A DNA stretch of 64,000 nt from an uncultured Lachnospiraceae bacterium (GCA_947626415.1 CANQSA010000003.1:96965-160964); one strand, 5' to 3'; numbered from the stretch's first letter, positions 46,710 through 55,755 are shown. The notes: generated by a model not told the origin, from the letters alone. Program-made: numbers and translations.

Positions 46710-48308
46710 ATGCGCAACAGAAAATTTTTATTTTTATGCGGCGTCTGCCTTTTCTCTCTTTTCTGCTTCGGCAGCTGCGGAGAATCCGGCTCCGCCGGCA
46801 AGCACAGCGGAACGGATGATTACGAACCCGCCACACCGGCAGTCTCCACAGGCAGCGTTCAGGATGCTTCCCTCTCCGTTACCGTCTCTCCGGAGAACGC
46901 TTCCGTAACCAACGGCGGCGTATTTGAAGGTTGGGGAACCAGTTTATGCTGGTGGGCGAACCGACTGGGCTACTCGGATACGCTCGCGCAGCAGGCCGCG
47001 GATTTATTTTACGGAGAAAACGGGCTCCGTCTCAACATCATGCGATACAATATTGGCGGCGGCGACGATCCGGCCCACGATCACATTAAACGGACGGACT
47101 CCGCTATCCCGGGATGGCTTGTCTGGGATGAGACCAAACAGGATTATCTCTATGATTACGACGCGGATCATAATCAGTTAAACGTAATGGAGCGCTGTGT
47201 GAAAGCAGCCGGAAAAGAAGCGCTGGTGGAAGTCTTTTCCAACTCTCCGCCGTATTTTATGACGGTCAGCGGCTGTTCCTCCGGCGGCACCGATCCCAAT
47301 GTAACCAATCTGGCTGCAGACGCTTATGAGGACTTTGCCGAATATCTGGCTGCAGTGGCAGATTACATACAAAATAAACTGAATATTCGGATCATCAGTG
47401 TTTCCCCGATGAACGAGCCCAATACAAACTATTGGAACGCGAACAGTGAGAAACAGGAAGGCTGCCATATTTCGCCGGGGAAAGACCAGTCCCATCTGCT
47501 GACCGCTACAGCCGCAGCTTTCCAAAAGCACGGACTTGACAATATTCTCATTGCGGCGAGTGATGAAACAGATCCCTCCAGACAGATCACTGCCTATAAC
47601 TCCTACTCCGAAGAAGCAAAGGCAGTAGTCGGCAGACTGAACACGCACACTTACGGAACAAGTGGGATTGAAAAACTGGGCGAACTTGCCAGAAAGGAAA
47701 ACATCAATCTCTGGATGAGCGAGGTAGACGGCGGAGAAACCGCCGGTATGATGGCTAAAGAAATGGGCTCCGCGCTCTGGATCGGCAATAAGATCATTTC
47801 CGATATCAACGCCCTCTCCCCTTCCGCCTGGGTAATGTGGCAAGTCATTGACAATCACATTTCCAAGGAAGGTTATAACGGCAAAAAAGACAGCGGTATG
47901 GTAAACTTAAATTCCGGCTTCTGGGGCGCCGCGGTTGCGGATCACAACAAAGAGACCATTGTGCTGACTCAGAAATACTACGGGATCGGACAATTTACCC
48001 GTTATATCCGTCCCGGTTCCACGATCATTCACTGCGGAGATTCCGCGCTGGCCGCCTATGAAAAGGAAAGCCAGGAACTGACCGTGGTCGTTGTCAATAC
48101 ACAGCGGAAAGACACCGCATGCACGATCGACCTGTCCGCATTTCAAAATGTCGGTTCTTCCGTAAAAGTAATCCGCACCAGCGGTTCCATGGAAAAGGGA
48201 GAACACTGGGCCGAACTGCCTGATATTACCACCGCTGATAAGAAGATTCAGACTACGATGCCGGGTAATTCCATTACTACCCTGATCATCAGCGGCGTAA
48301 CGCAATAA
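46710..48308 (+). CDS. GH30-family glycosidase lipoprotein (endo-beta-1,6-galactanase-like)
   Basis: 532 residues. A lipoprotein signal with lipobox FGSC (C23) is followed by a Ser/Thr-rich linker and a GH30 catalytic barrel beginning EGWGTSLCWWANRLG. The acid/base Glu is in SPMNEPNTNYW and the nucleophile Glu in LWMSEVDGGE; a C-terminal beta-sandwich ends GNSITTLIISG. The CWWA and EVFSNSPPYFM features resemble subfamily 5, acting on beta-1,6-galactan of arabinogalactan; subfamily is inferred. It would work at the outer face of the membrane, alongside GH127. Confidence 0.85.
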   Translation: MRNRKFLFLCGVCLFSLFCFGSCGESGSAGKHSGTDDYEPATPAVSTGSVQDASLSVTVSPENASVTNGGVFEGWGTSLCWWANRLGYSDTLAQQAADLFYGENGLRLNIMRYNIGGGDDPAHDHIKRTDSAIPGWLVWDETKQDYLYDYDADHNQLNVMERCVKAAGKEALVEVFSNSPPYFMTVSGCSSGGTDPNVTNLAADAYEDFAEYLAAVADYIQNKLNIRIISVSPMNEPNTNYWNANSEKQEGCHISPGKDQSHLLTATAAAFQKHGLDNILIAASDETDPSRQITAYNSYSEEAKAVVGRLNTHTYGTSGIEKLGELARKENINLWMSEVDGGETAGMMAKEMGSALWIGNKIISDINALSPSAWVMWQVIDNHISKEGYNGKKDSGMVNLNSGFWGAAVADHNKETIVLTQKYYGIGQFTRYIRPGSTIIHCGDSALAAYEKESQELTVVVVNTQRKDTACTIDLSAFQNVGSSVKVIRTSGSMEKGEHWAELPDITTADKKIQTTMPGNSITTLIISGVTQ

Positions 48309-48319
48309 CCGTACAAGCA

Positions 48320-48372
48320 CAAATGCTGCCGAAGTCCACGGGCAACCGTGACTTTGGCAGCATTTTTATTTT
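48320..48372. terminator. Terminator between the GH30 and DUF305 genes
   Basis: AAATGCTGCCGAAGTCACG-type arms (AAATGCTGCC.AAGTC / GACTTTGGCAGCATTT) form a long stem with a T run on the right. It is suitable for the rightward GH30 transcript and possibly also for the leftward one. Confidence 0.85.
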
Positions 48373-48407
48373 TATGAAAACCGATTATATCATATTACAG
48401 GTTGTAG

Positions 48408-48977
48408 TCAGCAGTCGCTGCGCAGGAGCTGTTCCATCTGCGCGATTCCCCGTTCCTGAGACCGGATAATGGAGCACAGAATCGGCTTCAAAGACGGGCA
48501 AATGCAGAACTGCAGGGCGTTTTTGGAGAGTAAGACAGCGCCGCGGTGATGCGGGATCATCTGGCGCATAAAGGTCTGATTGATATTGTTGGTCGCGCAG
48601 GCCTGCTCCATAGCGCAATCCATATCCTTGATCACCCGGTTCGCGTATTCCTGATACCGGCATAATTCACACTTGGAATTGGTCATATTCTGCGCTTCGC
48701 ATAAGATTGCTTCCATATTGGCAATACTCTGCGTCTGCTCTGAAATAATGCAGGAAGCGATATTCTGCAGCGGCAGACAGGTCGTATACTGTAAGAGATT
48801 GCGGCTCATTTCAATTGCCGCCTGATGATGCGGAAGCATCTGTTCGATAAAATTGGCGGAAATACTGCTGCCCAAAGGAGCGCAGTTCATTCCCTGGATC
48901 ATATTATTTAAAATGCACTCGTAATCCGCCAGATACTGACGGGTTACATTGCTGAATTTGCAACAGGTTCTGTTCAT
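48408..48977 (-). CDS. Duplicated DUF305-like protein
   Basis: 189 residues made of two related halves, each with the DUF305 signature: FIEQMLPHHQAAIEMSRNLL (~43-62) and FMRQMIPHHRGAVLLSKNAL (~136-155). Each His pair sits in a helical bundle of the ferritin-like type. Many Cys (12 or more) are scattered through both halves. There is no signal peptide, unlike many DUF305 proteins. DUF305 members have been linked to metal handling; function here unknown. Confidence 0.8.
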   Translation of the reverse strand: MNRTCCKFSNVTRQYLADYECILNNMIQGMNCAPLGSSISANFIEQMLPHHQAAIEMSRNLLQYTTCLPLQNIASCIISEQTQSIANMEAILCEAQNMTNSKCELCRYQEYANRVIKDMDCAMEQACATNNINQTFMRQMIPHHRGAVLLSKNALQFCICPSLKPILCSIIRSQERGIAQMEQLLRSDC

Positions 48978-49028
48978 ATATTTTATTCCTTTTTAACAAT
49001 ATATGCACAGTTTCCCATGGGGTACGCA

Positions 49029-50447
49029 TTATTTCAGCGCCTCCGCCAGCAGTGTGACTCCCTTGCGGATCTCCGTTTCGCTTAACGCTGCATAGCCCAA
49101 TAAAATCGTAGATTCCCACGGTACTGCCTGATTCTCCATACAGTAATCCGAAATCGGATAGACCCGGACTCCTCTTTTCAGCGCGCAGGCGATCGCTTCC
49201 GACTCGGACATCCCATTTTTCATACGCAGCAGGATATGCAGACCGCCCCGCTCTCCCAAAATCTGAACCGGCAGGTTCTGTTCCCGCAGGGAATTTAACA
49301 GCGTTTCATGCTTGGCTTTATAAACGGCCCGCATTTTATTTAAATGCCGTTCATAATAACCGCCCTCCAGAAACGCGTTGACCAGCTTCTGATCCAGGCC
49401 GGACACTGTGGAAGCGTAAAATCCCAGTTTGCTTTGATAAATCTCCAGCAATTCCCGCGGCAGCACCATATAAGCCATTCGGATCGCCGGCGCAATGGAT
49501 TTGGAAAATGTTCCGAAGTAGATGACTTTATCGTGGCTCCCGGTCCCCTGTAAAGCGGGGATCGGCTTTCCCACATAGCGAAATTCGCTGTCATAGTCGT
49601 CTTCGATCAGATAGCGTTCCGGAACCTGATTTGCCCAGGCAAGCAGTTCCATCCGGCGGCTGATCGGCATGATGACCCCGGTCGGAAACTGATGGGACGG
49701 CATCACATACGCCAGATTGACCGGATGCTTTTCCAGTTCCGCAGCCTGCATCCCCCGGGCATCCATCGGGACAAACACGACTTCCATTCCGGTCTCCCGC
49801 AGCACCCGATAAGCCTGCGGATAGGTCGGATTTTCCATGGCAATCCTGCGGTAAGCCTTCCTATTCTTCTCATTTAAGATCTGTGACAACAGCAGCAGCA
49901 GATATTCCTGCCCTGCGCCTAAAACAATCTGATCCGCTTCGCAGTATACGCCCCGGGATTCAAACAGATAGGAGGCGATCGTGCCGCGCAGGGCGCTGTC
50001 CCCCTGCGGATGTCCGTGTTTAAACAGCGAACCGTTTTCCAGATTCAGGATTTCCTTTGACAGCTTCCGCCAGGTAGAATACGGAAAATACCGCAGATCC
50101 ACCCCGCGGGGAGAAAAATCTACCAGCGGCTTTTCCTCTTTCGCCTTGTTTTTAGAAGAAACCACAGGCTTCGGCAGATGATCCAGATGGTAAAGTCCGG
50201 AAATCTCCGCTACAAAATATCCTCTTGCCGGTTCGGAAACAATATACCCTTCGGAAACCAGCTGCATATACGCCATATCCACTGTGGTCCTGCTGACTCC
50301 CAGATAGGCGGCGAGAGAACGTGTAGAGGGAAGCCTGCTTTTTGTCGCAAGCTTCCCTTCTTTGATCTCTTTTTTAATATATAAATAAATCTGTTCATAC
50401 ATCGGAATGCGGCTCTTCGGCTCCAGATGGATTGTCAATTCATTCAC
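49029..50447 (-). CDS. MocR-family (GntR-aminotransferase fusion) transcription regulator
   Basis: 472 residues. GntR winged helix (~1-75: PMYEQIYLYIKKEIKEG, LPSTRSLAAYLGVSRTTVDM), a linker, then a fold-type I aminotransferase domain with the PLP Lys in YFGTFSKSIAPAIRMAY. MocR regulators such as PdxR respond to PLP or amino acids. No pdxS/pdxT is nearby, so the target is unknown. It follows glnS by 8 bp and is probably in the same transcript. Confidence 0.93.
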   Translation of the reverse strand: MNELTIHLEPKSRIPMYEQIYLYIKKEIKEGKLATKSRLPSTRSLAAYLGVSRTTVDMAYMQLVSEGYIVSEPARGYFVAEISGLYHLDHLPKPVVSSKNKAKEEKPLVDFSPRGVDLRYFPYSTWRKLSKEILNLENGSLFKHGHPQGDSALRGTIASYLFESRGVYCEADQIVLGAGQEYLLLLLSQILNEKNRKAYRRIAMENPTYPQAYRVLRETGMEVVFVPMDARGMQAAELEKHPVNLAYVMPSHQFPTGVIMPISRRMELLAWANQVPERYLIEDDYDSEFRYVGKPIPALQGTGSHDKVIYFGTFSKSIAPAIRMAYMVLPRELLEIYQSKLGFYASTVSGLDQKLVNAFLEGGYYERHLNKMRAVYKAKHETLLNSLREQNLPVQILGERGGLHILLRMKNGMSESEAIACALKRGVRVYPISDYCMENQAVPWESTILLGYAALSETEIRKGVTLLAEALK

Positions 50448-50455
50448 GTCAACCT

Positions 50456-52123
50456 CTATTTCGGCAGTTTAAAACTGCTCTTTAACGATACGATCCGGTT
50501 AAAGACCAGATGCTCCGGCGTGGAATCCTTATAATCTACGCAGAAAAATCCCTGTCTGACAAACTGAAAACTGTCAAATGCCTTAGCGTCTGCCAGTGCC
50601 GGCTCCAGACAACAGTTTTTCAAAACCGTCAGAGAATTGGGATTGAGATTCAGGGAACCGTCTTCATTGAGTTTTCCCTTCTCTTCGTCCACAATATTTT
50701 CAAACAGCCGCACCTCCGCCCGGATCGCGTGGCTGGCCGGAACCCAATGAATGGTTCCCTTTACTTTTCTGCCGGTAAATCCGCTTCCGCTTTTTGTCTC
50801 CGGATCATAGGTACAATGCACTACCGTCACATTTCCGTCCGCATCCGTCTCATAACCGGTACAGGTTACAAAATATGCGTGCATCAGACGTACTTCATTT
50901 CCCGGATACAAGCGGAAATACTTTTTCGGCGGCTCGATCATAAAATCTTCTCTGTCAATATACAGTTCCCGTTCAAAGGGTACCTGCCGGGTTCCCAGTT
51001 CCGGATTCTCCAAATTATTATCCACGGTCAGCATCTCGCTCTGGCCTTCCGGATAATTGTCGATCACCAGTTTGATCGGATCCAGGGCCGCCATCATGCG
51101 GGGCCGCTTCATCTTCAGATCTTCACGGATACAGTATTCCAGCATCGCATAATCTACAGAACTGTTGCTCTTGGAAACGCCGCACAAGTCCACAAACATT
51201 TTAATGGACTCCGGCGTAAATCCGCGGCGGCGCAGGGCGCTGATGGACACCAGCCGGGGATCGTCCCAGCCGTCCACAATTCCGTCCTCGACCAGCTTCT
51301 TAATATACCGCTTTCCGGTTACCACGTTGGTCAGATACAATTTGGCAAACTCAATCTGTCTGGGCGGTTCCGGATATTCCAGTTCCCGTACTACCCAGTC
51401 ATATAACGGTCTGTGGTCTTCAAATTCCAGGGTACAGATCGAATGCGTGATATGCTCAATGGCGTCCTCAATGGGGTGGGCGAAATCATACATCGGATAA
51501 ATGCACCAGGTATCTCCGGTCCGATGATGGCTCATATGCGCTACCCGGTAAATAACAGGGTCCCGCATATTGATATTCGGAGAGGCCATGTCGATCTTGG
51601 CGCGCAGCACTTTTTCTCCGTCCGCGTAAACGCCGTTTTTCATATTTTCAAATAATTCCAGATTTTCCTCCACACTCCGATCGCGGTATGGACTGTTTTT
51701 CCCCGGTTCTGTCAGCGTTCCGCGGTATTCCCGAATCTCATCCGCGCTCAGGTCACAGACATAGGCTTTCCCCTTTTTGATCAGTTTGACTGCCGCCTCA
51801 TACATCTGCGGGAAATAGTCGGACGCAAAGAACAGCCTGTCTTCCCAGTCGGCTCCCAGCCATTCGATATCCGCTTTAATGGACTCAACGAATTCTTCCT
51901 TTTCCTTAGTCGGATTGGTATCGTCAAACCGCATATTGAACTTGCCGTTGTATTTCTGCGCCAATCCATAGTTTAATAAAATGGATTTGGCATGACCGAT
52001 ATGCAGATACCCGTTCGGCTCCGGCGGAAACCGGGTCTGTACATGGGTATAATGCCCTTCCTCCAGATCCTTGTCAATCATCTGTTCGATAAAATTTTTG
52101 CTTTCTACTGTTGTCTCTTCCAC
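50456..52123 (-). CDS. glnS: Glutaminyl-tRNA synthetase
   Basis: About 555 residues. HIGH motif in [38 protein letters not shown] and the two-barrel anticodon domain follow. The second class I signature, VMSKR in Escherichia coli, reads VVTGKRYI here. The start is placed at GTG (52123), because GGAGG (52136-52132) lies 8 nt upstream of it; the in-frame ATG at 52138 overlaps that ribosome site and has none of its own. It follows the GH51 gene almost directly. Many clostridia carry GlnRS in addition to or in place of the amidotransferase route. Confidence 0.92.
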   Translation of the reverse strand: MEETTVESKNFIEQMIDKDLEEGHYTHVQTRFPPEPNGYLHIGHAKSILLNYGLAQKYNGKFNMRFDDTNPTKEKEEFVESIKADIEWLGADWEDRLFFASDYFPQMYEAAVKLIKKGKAYVCDLSADEIREYRGTLTEPGKNSPYRDRSVEENLELFENMKNGVYADGEKVLRAKIDMASPNINMRDPVIYRVAHMSHHRTGDTWCIYPMYDFAHPIEDAIEHITHSICTLEFEDHRPLYDWVVRELEYPEPPRQIEFAKLYLTNVVTGKRYIKKLVEDGIVDGWDDPRLVSISALRRRGFTPESIKMFVDLCGVSKSNSSVDYAMLEYCIREDLKMKRPRMMAALDPIKLVIDNYPEGQSEMLTVDNNLENPELGTRQVPFERELYIDREDFMIEPPKKYFRLYPGNEVRLMHAYFVTCTGYETDADGNVTVVHCTYDPETKSGSGFTGRKVKGTIHWVPASHAIRAEVRLFENIVDEEKGKLNEDGSLNLNPNSLTVLKNCCLEPALADAKAFDSFQFVRQGFFCVDYKDSTPEHLVFNRIVSLKSSFKLPK

Positions 52124-52140
52124 TGTATTGTCCTCCATTT

Positions 52141-54474
52141 CTATCGCAGCCGCAGTATGGTCAATGATTCTTTCGGAAATGTATAAGTAAACCGATTGCC
52201 TGTTACGGAAATTTTGCCTTCTTTCGGTTCCACCCGATTCGGCGCCGCAAAGGAATTCTCTGCGTTCATGGGATAACCGCCCATAAAGTAGATCTCGCCC
52301 TGACTTAATTTCTTTCTTCTGTCCGACAGATCCAGCTCCGTTGTTACATCTTCGTTCTGCAGATTGACAACCTTTACGATAATATCGCCTGTTTCATTCT
52401 CCGCACTGGCAGTCACATACAGCGGTTCGATCACAACCGGCTGTACCGTTACATCATTGATCAGCTCTCCATCCACATAACTCTGGATATGGGCGCCGTC
52501 TACCACCAGTTTCAGATGATATACTCTGCCGGTCTCAATCGAATACTTGCTTTCGGTCAGACAGCTTACCCTGCCGTTTCGGTCGTCATTGATCTGCGAA
52601 TCCAGGTTCTGCCAACCGCCCAGCTCCCAGGCGAATTTATAAGTCGGCGATTTCTGTCCGAAGGAAATGTAGAAGCCCCGCATCCCTTCCAGCTGCTCCG
52701 CATCCAGCGTCAGCGTATAGTGTGTGCTTGCCAGAGACAGGATCGGCTCCGCCGCGATATCGCCCTTTAACTGAATATCCGCTACGCTGACCGTACTGTT
52801 ATCCTCATGGTTCGTCACCTGAATATTGCTGTATTTCACGCTGCCGCCGAAAACCACGCCCAGGATCTCTCCGCTGGTATCCGGCTCCGTCACCTGATTT
52901 TCTCCTAGGTCCACCAGTTTCCGTTCCAGCAGCATATCGCCCTGATGATTCATAAATAACTTCTGTACATGGTAATTCGGAGTCAAAAAATAAGTATGAT
53001 TATTAAACCAGATCATATCCGGTCTCCAGTTCACATAATCCGCATGGCAGAACAGGGGCGCATAGCACGCCAGTTTCACCGCGTGCGCGTCATTCTGCAG
53101 CTGCGTCATATAAGCGGATTCTACAAGCGCATTGTACCAGGTATTTCCGCAGGAAGCATATTCTCCCAGGAATACCTTCGGATCTTCTGCGGAAAAATCG
53201 TCATACCGGTGCATATTGCCCAGAAACCACTCGGGATTCTGGTAATAATGCTCATCGATCAAATCGGAATGATATTTTCTCGCGCATTTCCAACCGCGTT
53301 CGTATTCCGAACCGGCCGCAAACGGGCTTGCCGTACCGATGATCCGGATCTCCGGATATTTTTCGCGGATCGCTTTATGAAAATAGGGATACCGTTCTAC
53401 AAAGCCTTCTCCGATCTCTTCATTGCCGATTCCGATGTATTCCAGTCCAAACGGTTCCGGATGTCCCAGCCGGCTCCGAACGGCTCCCCACTTGGTATCT
53501 GTTCCGCCATTGGCAAATTCGATCAGATCCAGCGCGTCGTCGATCCAGGGCTGCAGCTTATCAAGCGGCACCATCCGCTGATGATGTGGATCATAAGCCG
53601 CCGGCAGTACCGGCAGCGGTTTCGCACCGATATCTTCACAAAATTGGAAATATTCATAGTATCCCAGCCCGGCCGTCTGATTATACCCCCAGTTATTCCT
53701 TCTGGCCGCCCGTTCCGGCAGCGGGCCGATCGTATTCTTCCAGCGGTACATGGAATTTCTCGCATCCGGGTCTAACTCTCCGTCATGGATCAGGCAGCCG
53801 CCGGGGAAACGCAGAAACCGCGGTTTCATGTCCGCCAGAAGCTGCGCCAGATCCGCGCGCAGGCCGTTTTCCCGATTTCGAAACGTATCCTTGGGAAACA
53901 GGGAAATCAGATCGAAATATACGGTTCCGTTTTCCGGAAATGTAATCCGCAGCCGTCCGCTGTAATCTGTATTCTCAGAATCCAATGTCAGCGTATACTG
54001 CTTCCATTCCGCGCCTGTAACCCGGAACCGTTTCTCCCGGTAAATCTGACTACCATGCGCATCGGTCAGCTCCACCCGGATTTCCATGCCGGTTTCGGAA
54101 TCCGTCCTCGCATAACAGGAAAAGGCGTATTCCTTTCCTGCCTCCACGGGAATCCCGCTTCCGAATCCCTGATTGATCAGCGCCGCCTTCGCTCCTGCTT
54201 TCTTTACCGTAATCTTTAGATTGTGCGGGTTCTTCTCCGAAACGGCGCCGCTATCCAGCAGCTCGGCCGTTATCAATTTCTCATCCGCTATTTCCCAGGC
54301 TGTCATCCCGTGATAGGTATGGTTATCAATCGGGGAAAATTCAAAGCTGCGGTTTCTCACCAGTTCTCCATACAGACCACCGTCCGCCGCATGGTTAATA
54401 TCCTCAAAAAAGAGACCGAACAGATCGCCCAGCGGCTCTTTTGGATTCTTTGTCTTAATGATCACTTTTCCCAT
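52141..54474 (-). CDS. Intracellular alpha-L-arabinofuranosidase, GH51
   Basis: 777 residues with no signal peptide, hence cytoplasmic. The N-terminal strand ([20 protein letters not shown]) is followed by a CBM4-like sandwich (~65-205), then the GH51 barrel: [13 protein letters not shown], acid/base Glu in [11 protein letters not shown] and nucleophile Glu in [12 protein letters not shown] second lectin-like sandwich (~535-690) is inserted before the closing strands. It would hydrolyse imported arabino-oligosaccharides. The partial gene at the left window edge has the same C-terminal plan. It is the first gene of a probable GH51-glnS-MocR transcript. Confidence 0.93.
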   Translation of the reverse strand: MGKVIIKTKNPKEPLGDLFGLFFEDINHAADGGLYGELVRNRSFEFSPIDNHTYHGMTAWEIADEKLITAELLDSGAVSEKNPHNLKITVKKAGAKAALINQGFGSGIPVEAGKEYAFSCYARTDSETGMEIRVELTDAHGSQIYREKRFRVTGAEWKQYTLTLDSENTDYSGRLRITFPENGTVYFDLISLFPKDTFRNRENGLRADLAQLLADMKPRFLRFPGGCLIHDGELDPDARNSMYRWKNTIGPLPERAARRNNWGYNQTAGLGYYEYFQFCEDIGAKPLPVLPAAYDPHHQRMVPLDKLQPWIDDALDLIEFANGGTDTKWGAVRSRLGHPEPFGLEYIGIGNEEIGEGFVERYPYFHKAIREKYPEIRIIGTASPFAAGSEYERGWKCARKYHSDLIDEHYYQNPEWFLGNMHRYDDFSAEDPKVFLGEYASCGNTWYNALVESAYMTQLQNDAHAVKLACYAPLFCHADYVNWRPDMIWFNNHTYFLTPNYHVQKLFMNHQGDMLLERKLVDLGENQVTEPDTSGEILGVVFGGSVKYSNIQVTNHEDNSTVSVADIQLKGDIAAEPILSLASTHYTLTLDAEQLEGMRGFYISFGQKSPTYKFAWELGGWQNLDSQINDDRNGRVSCLTESKYSIETGRVYHLKLVVDGAHIQSYVDGELINDVTVQPVVIEPLYVTASAENETGDIIVKVVNLQNEDVTTELDLSDRRKKLSQGEIYFMGGYPMNAENSFAAPNRVEPKEGKISVTGNRFTYTFPKESLTILRLR

Positions 54475-54664
54475 TATCGTTCTCCTGTTTTATTCCAAAA
54501 TTTGCTTTCAGTTTTGTTTTCTTTCCCATTGTACTTGTTTTCCCCGGGAAAATCTATATCTTTTTGAAAAAAGTTACAAAAAATCTGATTTAGAAAACTT
54601 ATGCTTAAGAAATTTACCTTGGCTGCGGTTTCAGACCTGATGCAAAATTTTGAATTTTATTCAC

Positions 54665-54693
54665 TTGACAACGCTCCGGTTTTTGCATATACT
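54665..54693 (+). promoter_or_regulatory. Promoter of tRNA-Gly
   Basis: TTGACA (54665-54670), 17 bp, TATACT (54688-54693), ending 20 bp before the mature tRNA. Confidence 0.85.
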
Positions 54694-54713
54694 GTAAAAG
54701 GATTTTATCCTAA

Positions 54714-54784
54714 GCAGATATGGTGCATCGGTAACACGCTAGCTTCCCAAGCTGGAGAGGCGGGTTCGACTCCCGTTATCTGCT
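54714..54784 (+). tRNA. tRNA-Gly (anticodon CCC)
   Basis: 71 nt. Acceptor GCAGATA pairs with TATCTGC. The anticodon stem CTAGC/GCTGG carries loop TTCCCAA with anticodon CCC, and the T arm GCGGG/CCCGT has loop TTCGACT. A short D arm (GTG/CAC) with GG in the loop is present. No CCA is encoded (discriminator T, then a T run that can terminate transcription). A single tRNA, not part of a cluster, at the left edge of an AT-rich accessory stretch. Confidence 0.92.
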
Positions 54785-54852
54785 TTTTTGATAAGTACTT
54801 TTATAAGCAGCGCCAGAAGAAATCAATTATTGTTCAAGCAATCATTTTTTAC

Positions 54853-54993
54853 TTGAAATCGACAAAAATATATGATATAGTTTAATCAGAAAAGGGAAAA
54901 CCGCAGAAGCGGCTCTACCCTCAATAATTGGCAATTATACCGTCATAAACGGTAAGCCGTCACTATTGGTAGTAGTGGCGGCTATTTTCTTTT
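54853..54993 (+). ncRNA. Antisense antitoxin RNA of the type I locus (copy A)
   Basis: Promoter TTGAAA (54853-54858), 17 bp, TATAGT (54876-54881), so transcription should begin near 54888. The RNA contains a GGGAAAACC element, a CCGC...GCGG hairpin, a small ACCGT/ACGGT stem and a terminator (AGCCGTCACTA / TAGTGGCGGCT, 54955-54983, then ATTTTCTTTT). It converges on the toxin gene and its 3' end overlaps the toxin stop region, as in TxpA/RatA-type and par-type systems. Inferred from layout only. Confidence 0.7.
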
Positions 54994-55074
54994 GTCCTTA
55001 AAAATCTGATAAACCAGACTGATAAAGGCAACAATGAATGTACAGAACAAAAATAAATCCTGATATGTAATCAT
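54982..55074 (-). CDS. Type I toxin, short hydrophobic (holin-like) peptide
   Basis: 30 residues: ITYQDLFLFCTFIVAF, then ISLVYQIFKDKRK. One membrane span and a basic tail are typical of the putative holin-like/TxpA-BsrG group of type I toxins. The ATG at 55074 has AGGAGG about 8 nt upstream; longer in-frame starts run through the untranslated leader. The ribosome site lies in GGAGGGC (55087-55081), which can pair with GCCCTCC upstream, hiding it. Expression is probably limited both by this structure and by the convergent antisense RNA. Confidence 0.8.
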   Translation of the reverse strand: MITYQDLFLFCTFIVAFISLVYQIFKDKRK

Positions 55075-55080
55075 TGTATC

Positions 55081-55120
55081 GCCCTCCTTTCTTTCGTCTG
55101 GAGGGCTATTTGAGCCCTCC
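55081..55120 (-). promoter_or_regulatory. Three-element RNA switch in the toxin leader
   Basis: In the toxin mRNA the order is GGAGGGC (55120-55114), GCCCTCC (55106-55100), GGAGGGC (55087-55081, containing the Shine-Dalgarno sequence). The middle element can pair perfectly with either flank: with the last it hides the ribosome site, with the first it frees it. Loop lengths are 7 and 12 nt. The choice could depend on folding during transcription, on processing, or on the antisense RNA. Confidence 0.65.
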
Positions 55121-55172
55121 GAAAAATCAGAGGGGTTAAGCCGCCTCGGCTCTGTGGTTTTCCCATATCGAC

Positions 55173-55201
55173 AATATACCACATTTCTATACTTATTTCA
55201 A
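55173..55201 (-). promoter_or_regulatory. Promoter of the type I toxin mRNA
   Basis: TTGAAA (55201-55196), 17 bp, TATATT (55178-55173). The transcript would start near 55166 and have a ~90-nt leader beginning with GGGAAAACCACAGAGCCG, which resembles the 5' part of the antitoxin RNAs. Confidence 0.7.
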
Positions 55202-55250
55202 TAATATCAATATCTTCAAATTATTTTTATGCCTATTTCTTTTTTTATTC

Positions 55251-55371
55251 TTGAAATTTATTATACTATATGCTATAGTAAAAGAGAGGTTACCGCCCAC
55301 AAGGTGTGTTGACCTAGTTATTGGGTAGAAAACCCACCCCGTCGCCGGTCAAAGTTTTGGGGTGGTTTTTC
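55251..55371 (+). ncRNA. Orphan small RNA gene with antitoxin-type promoter
   Basis: Promoter TTGAAA (55251-55256), 17 bp ending ATATGC, TATAGT (55274-55279), nearly the same spacer end and minus-10 as the two antitoxin RNA promoters. The ~85-nt RNA ends in a terminator (CCACCCC / GGGGTGG, 55334-55340 and 55359-55365, then TTTTT). Its body differs from the other two and no facing toxin frame was found, so it may be a lone antitoxin or another regulatory RNA. Confidence 0.6.
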
Positions 55372-55406
55372 TATGTAGACTTATTTACAAAACGTAAAAA
55401 CGAATG

Positions 55407-55634
55407 TAAGCAGTGCCAGAAAAATCAATTATTATCCAAGTAATCAGTTTTTTTACTTGAAATTGATAAGAATATATGCTATAGTTTAATCAAAAAGGGA
55501 AAACCGCAGAAGCGGCTCTACCCCTTTAATAACAAGCTAAACCCTCCGAAAAGGGCAAGCCGTCACTATTGGTAGTAGTGGCGGCTATTTTCTTTTGTCC
55601 TTAAAAATCTGATAAACCAGACTGATAAAGGCAA
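55407..55634 (+). repeat. Second copy (B) of the 228-bp antitoxin RNA unit
   Basis: Homologous to 54804-55031. The last 78 bp (54954-55031 and 55557-55634) are identical, covering the terminator and the 3' end of the toxin frame. The promoter TTGAAA (55457-55462), 17 bp, TATAGT (55480-55485) and the GGGAAAACCGCAGAAGCGGC element are intact, so an antitoxin-type RNA of about 105 nt (55492-55596) should be made. The middle (55520-55555) has diverged. Confidence 0.85.
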
Positions 55635-55659
55635 TTCGTAAAACGATAGAAAAAATCAT
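55585..55659 (-). pseudogene. Truncated or re-fused type I toxin remnant
   Basis: The last 15-16 codons of the toxin (AFISLVYQIFKDKRK) are kept exactly, but the N-terminal half, ribosome site, switch and promoter are missing. The frame stays open to an ATG at 55659, giving a 24-residue peptide with a new start, MIFSIVLRI. No ribosome site is evident. Most likely a remnant left by recombination; expression as a new peptide cannot be excluded. Confidence 0.6.
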
Positions 55660-55755
55660 ATTTTCATGCTATAATTATAAAAGAACGGTTTTGGGATGAA
55701 ATGCAAAGCAGGAAGCCTGATGCTGTTATAAACTTCCACTCAAATGAGGTTTAAG

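Noticed and set aside
50510..51406. A 298-codon open frame antisense to glnS
   Set aside because: It is fully within glnS and the frame shows no domain-like sequence.
52124..52138. ATG at 52138 as the start of glnS
   Set aside because: The ATG is fused to the GGAGG sequence itself and lacks an upstream ribosome site; GTG at 52123 is correctly spaced.
53523..54219. Several open frames antisense to the GH51 gene
   Set aside because: They are short overlapping shadow frames without start signals.
54525..54540. ATTGTACTTGT as an AraR-like operator before the GH51 gene
   Set aside because: Only one half-site resembles the known box and there is no symmetric partner; too weak to claim.
54601..54885. 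A 94-codon rightward open frame
   Set aside because: It runs through the tRNA-Gly gene and the antitoxin RNA promoter, so coding is not credible.
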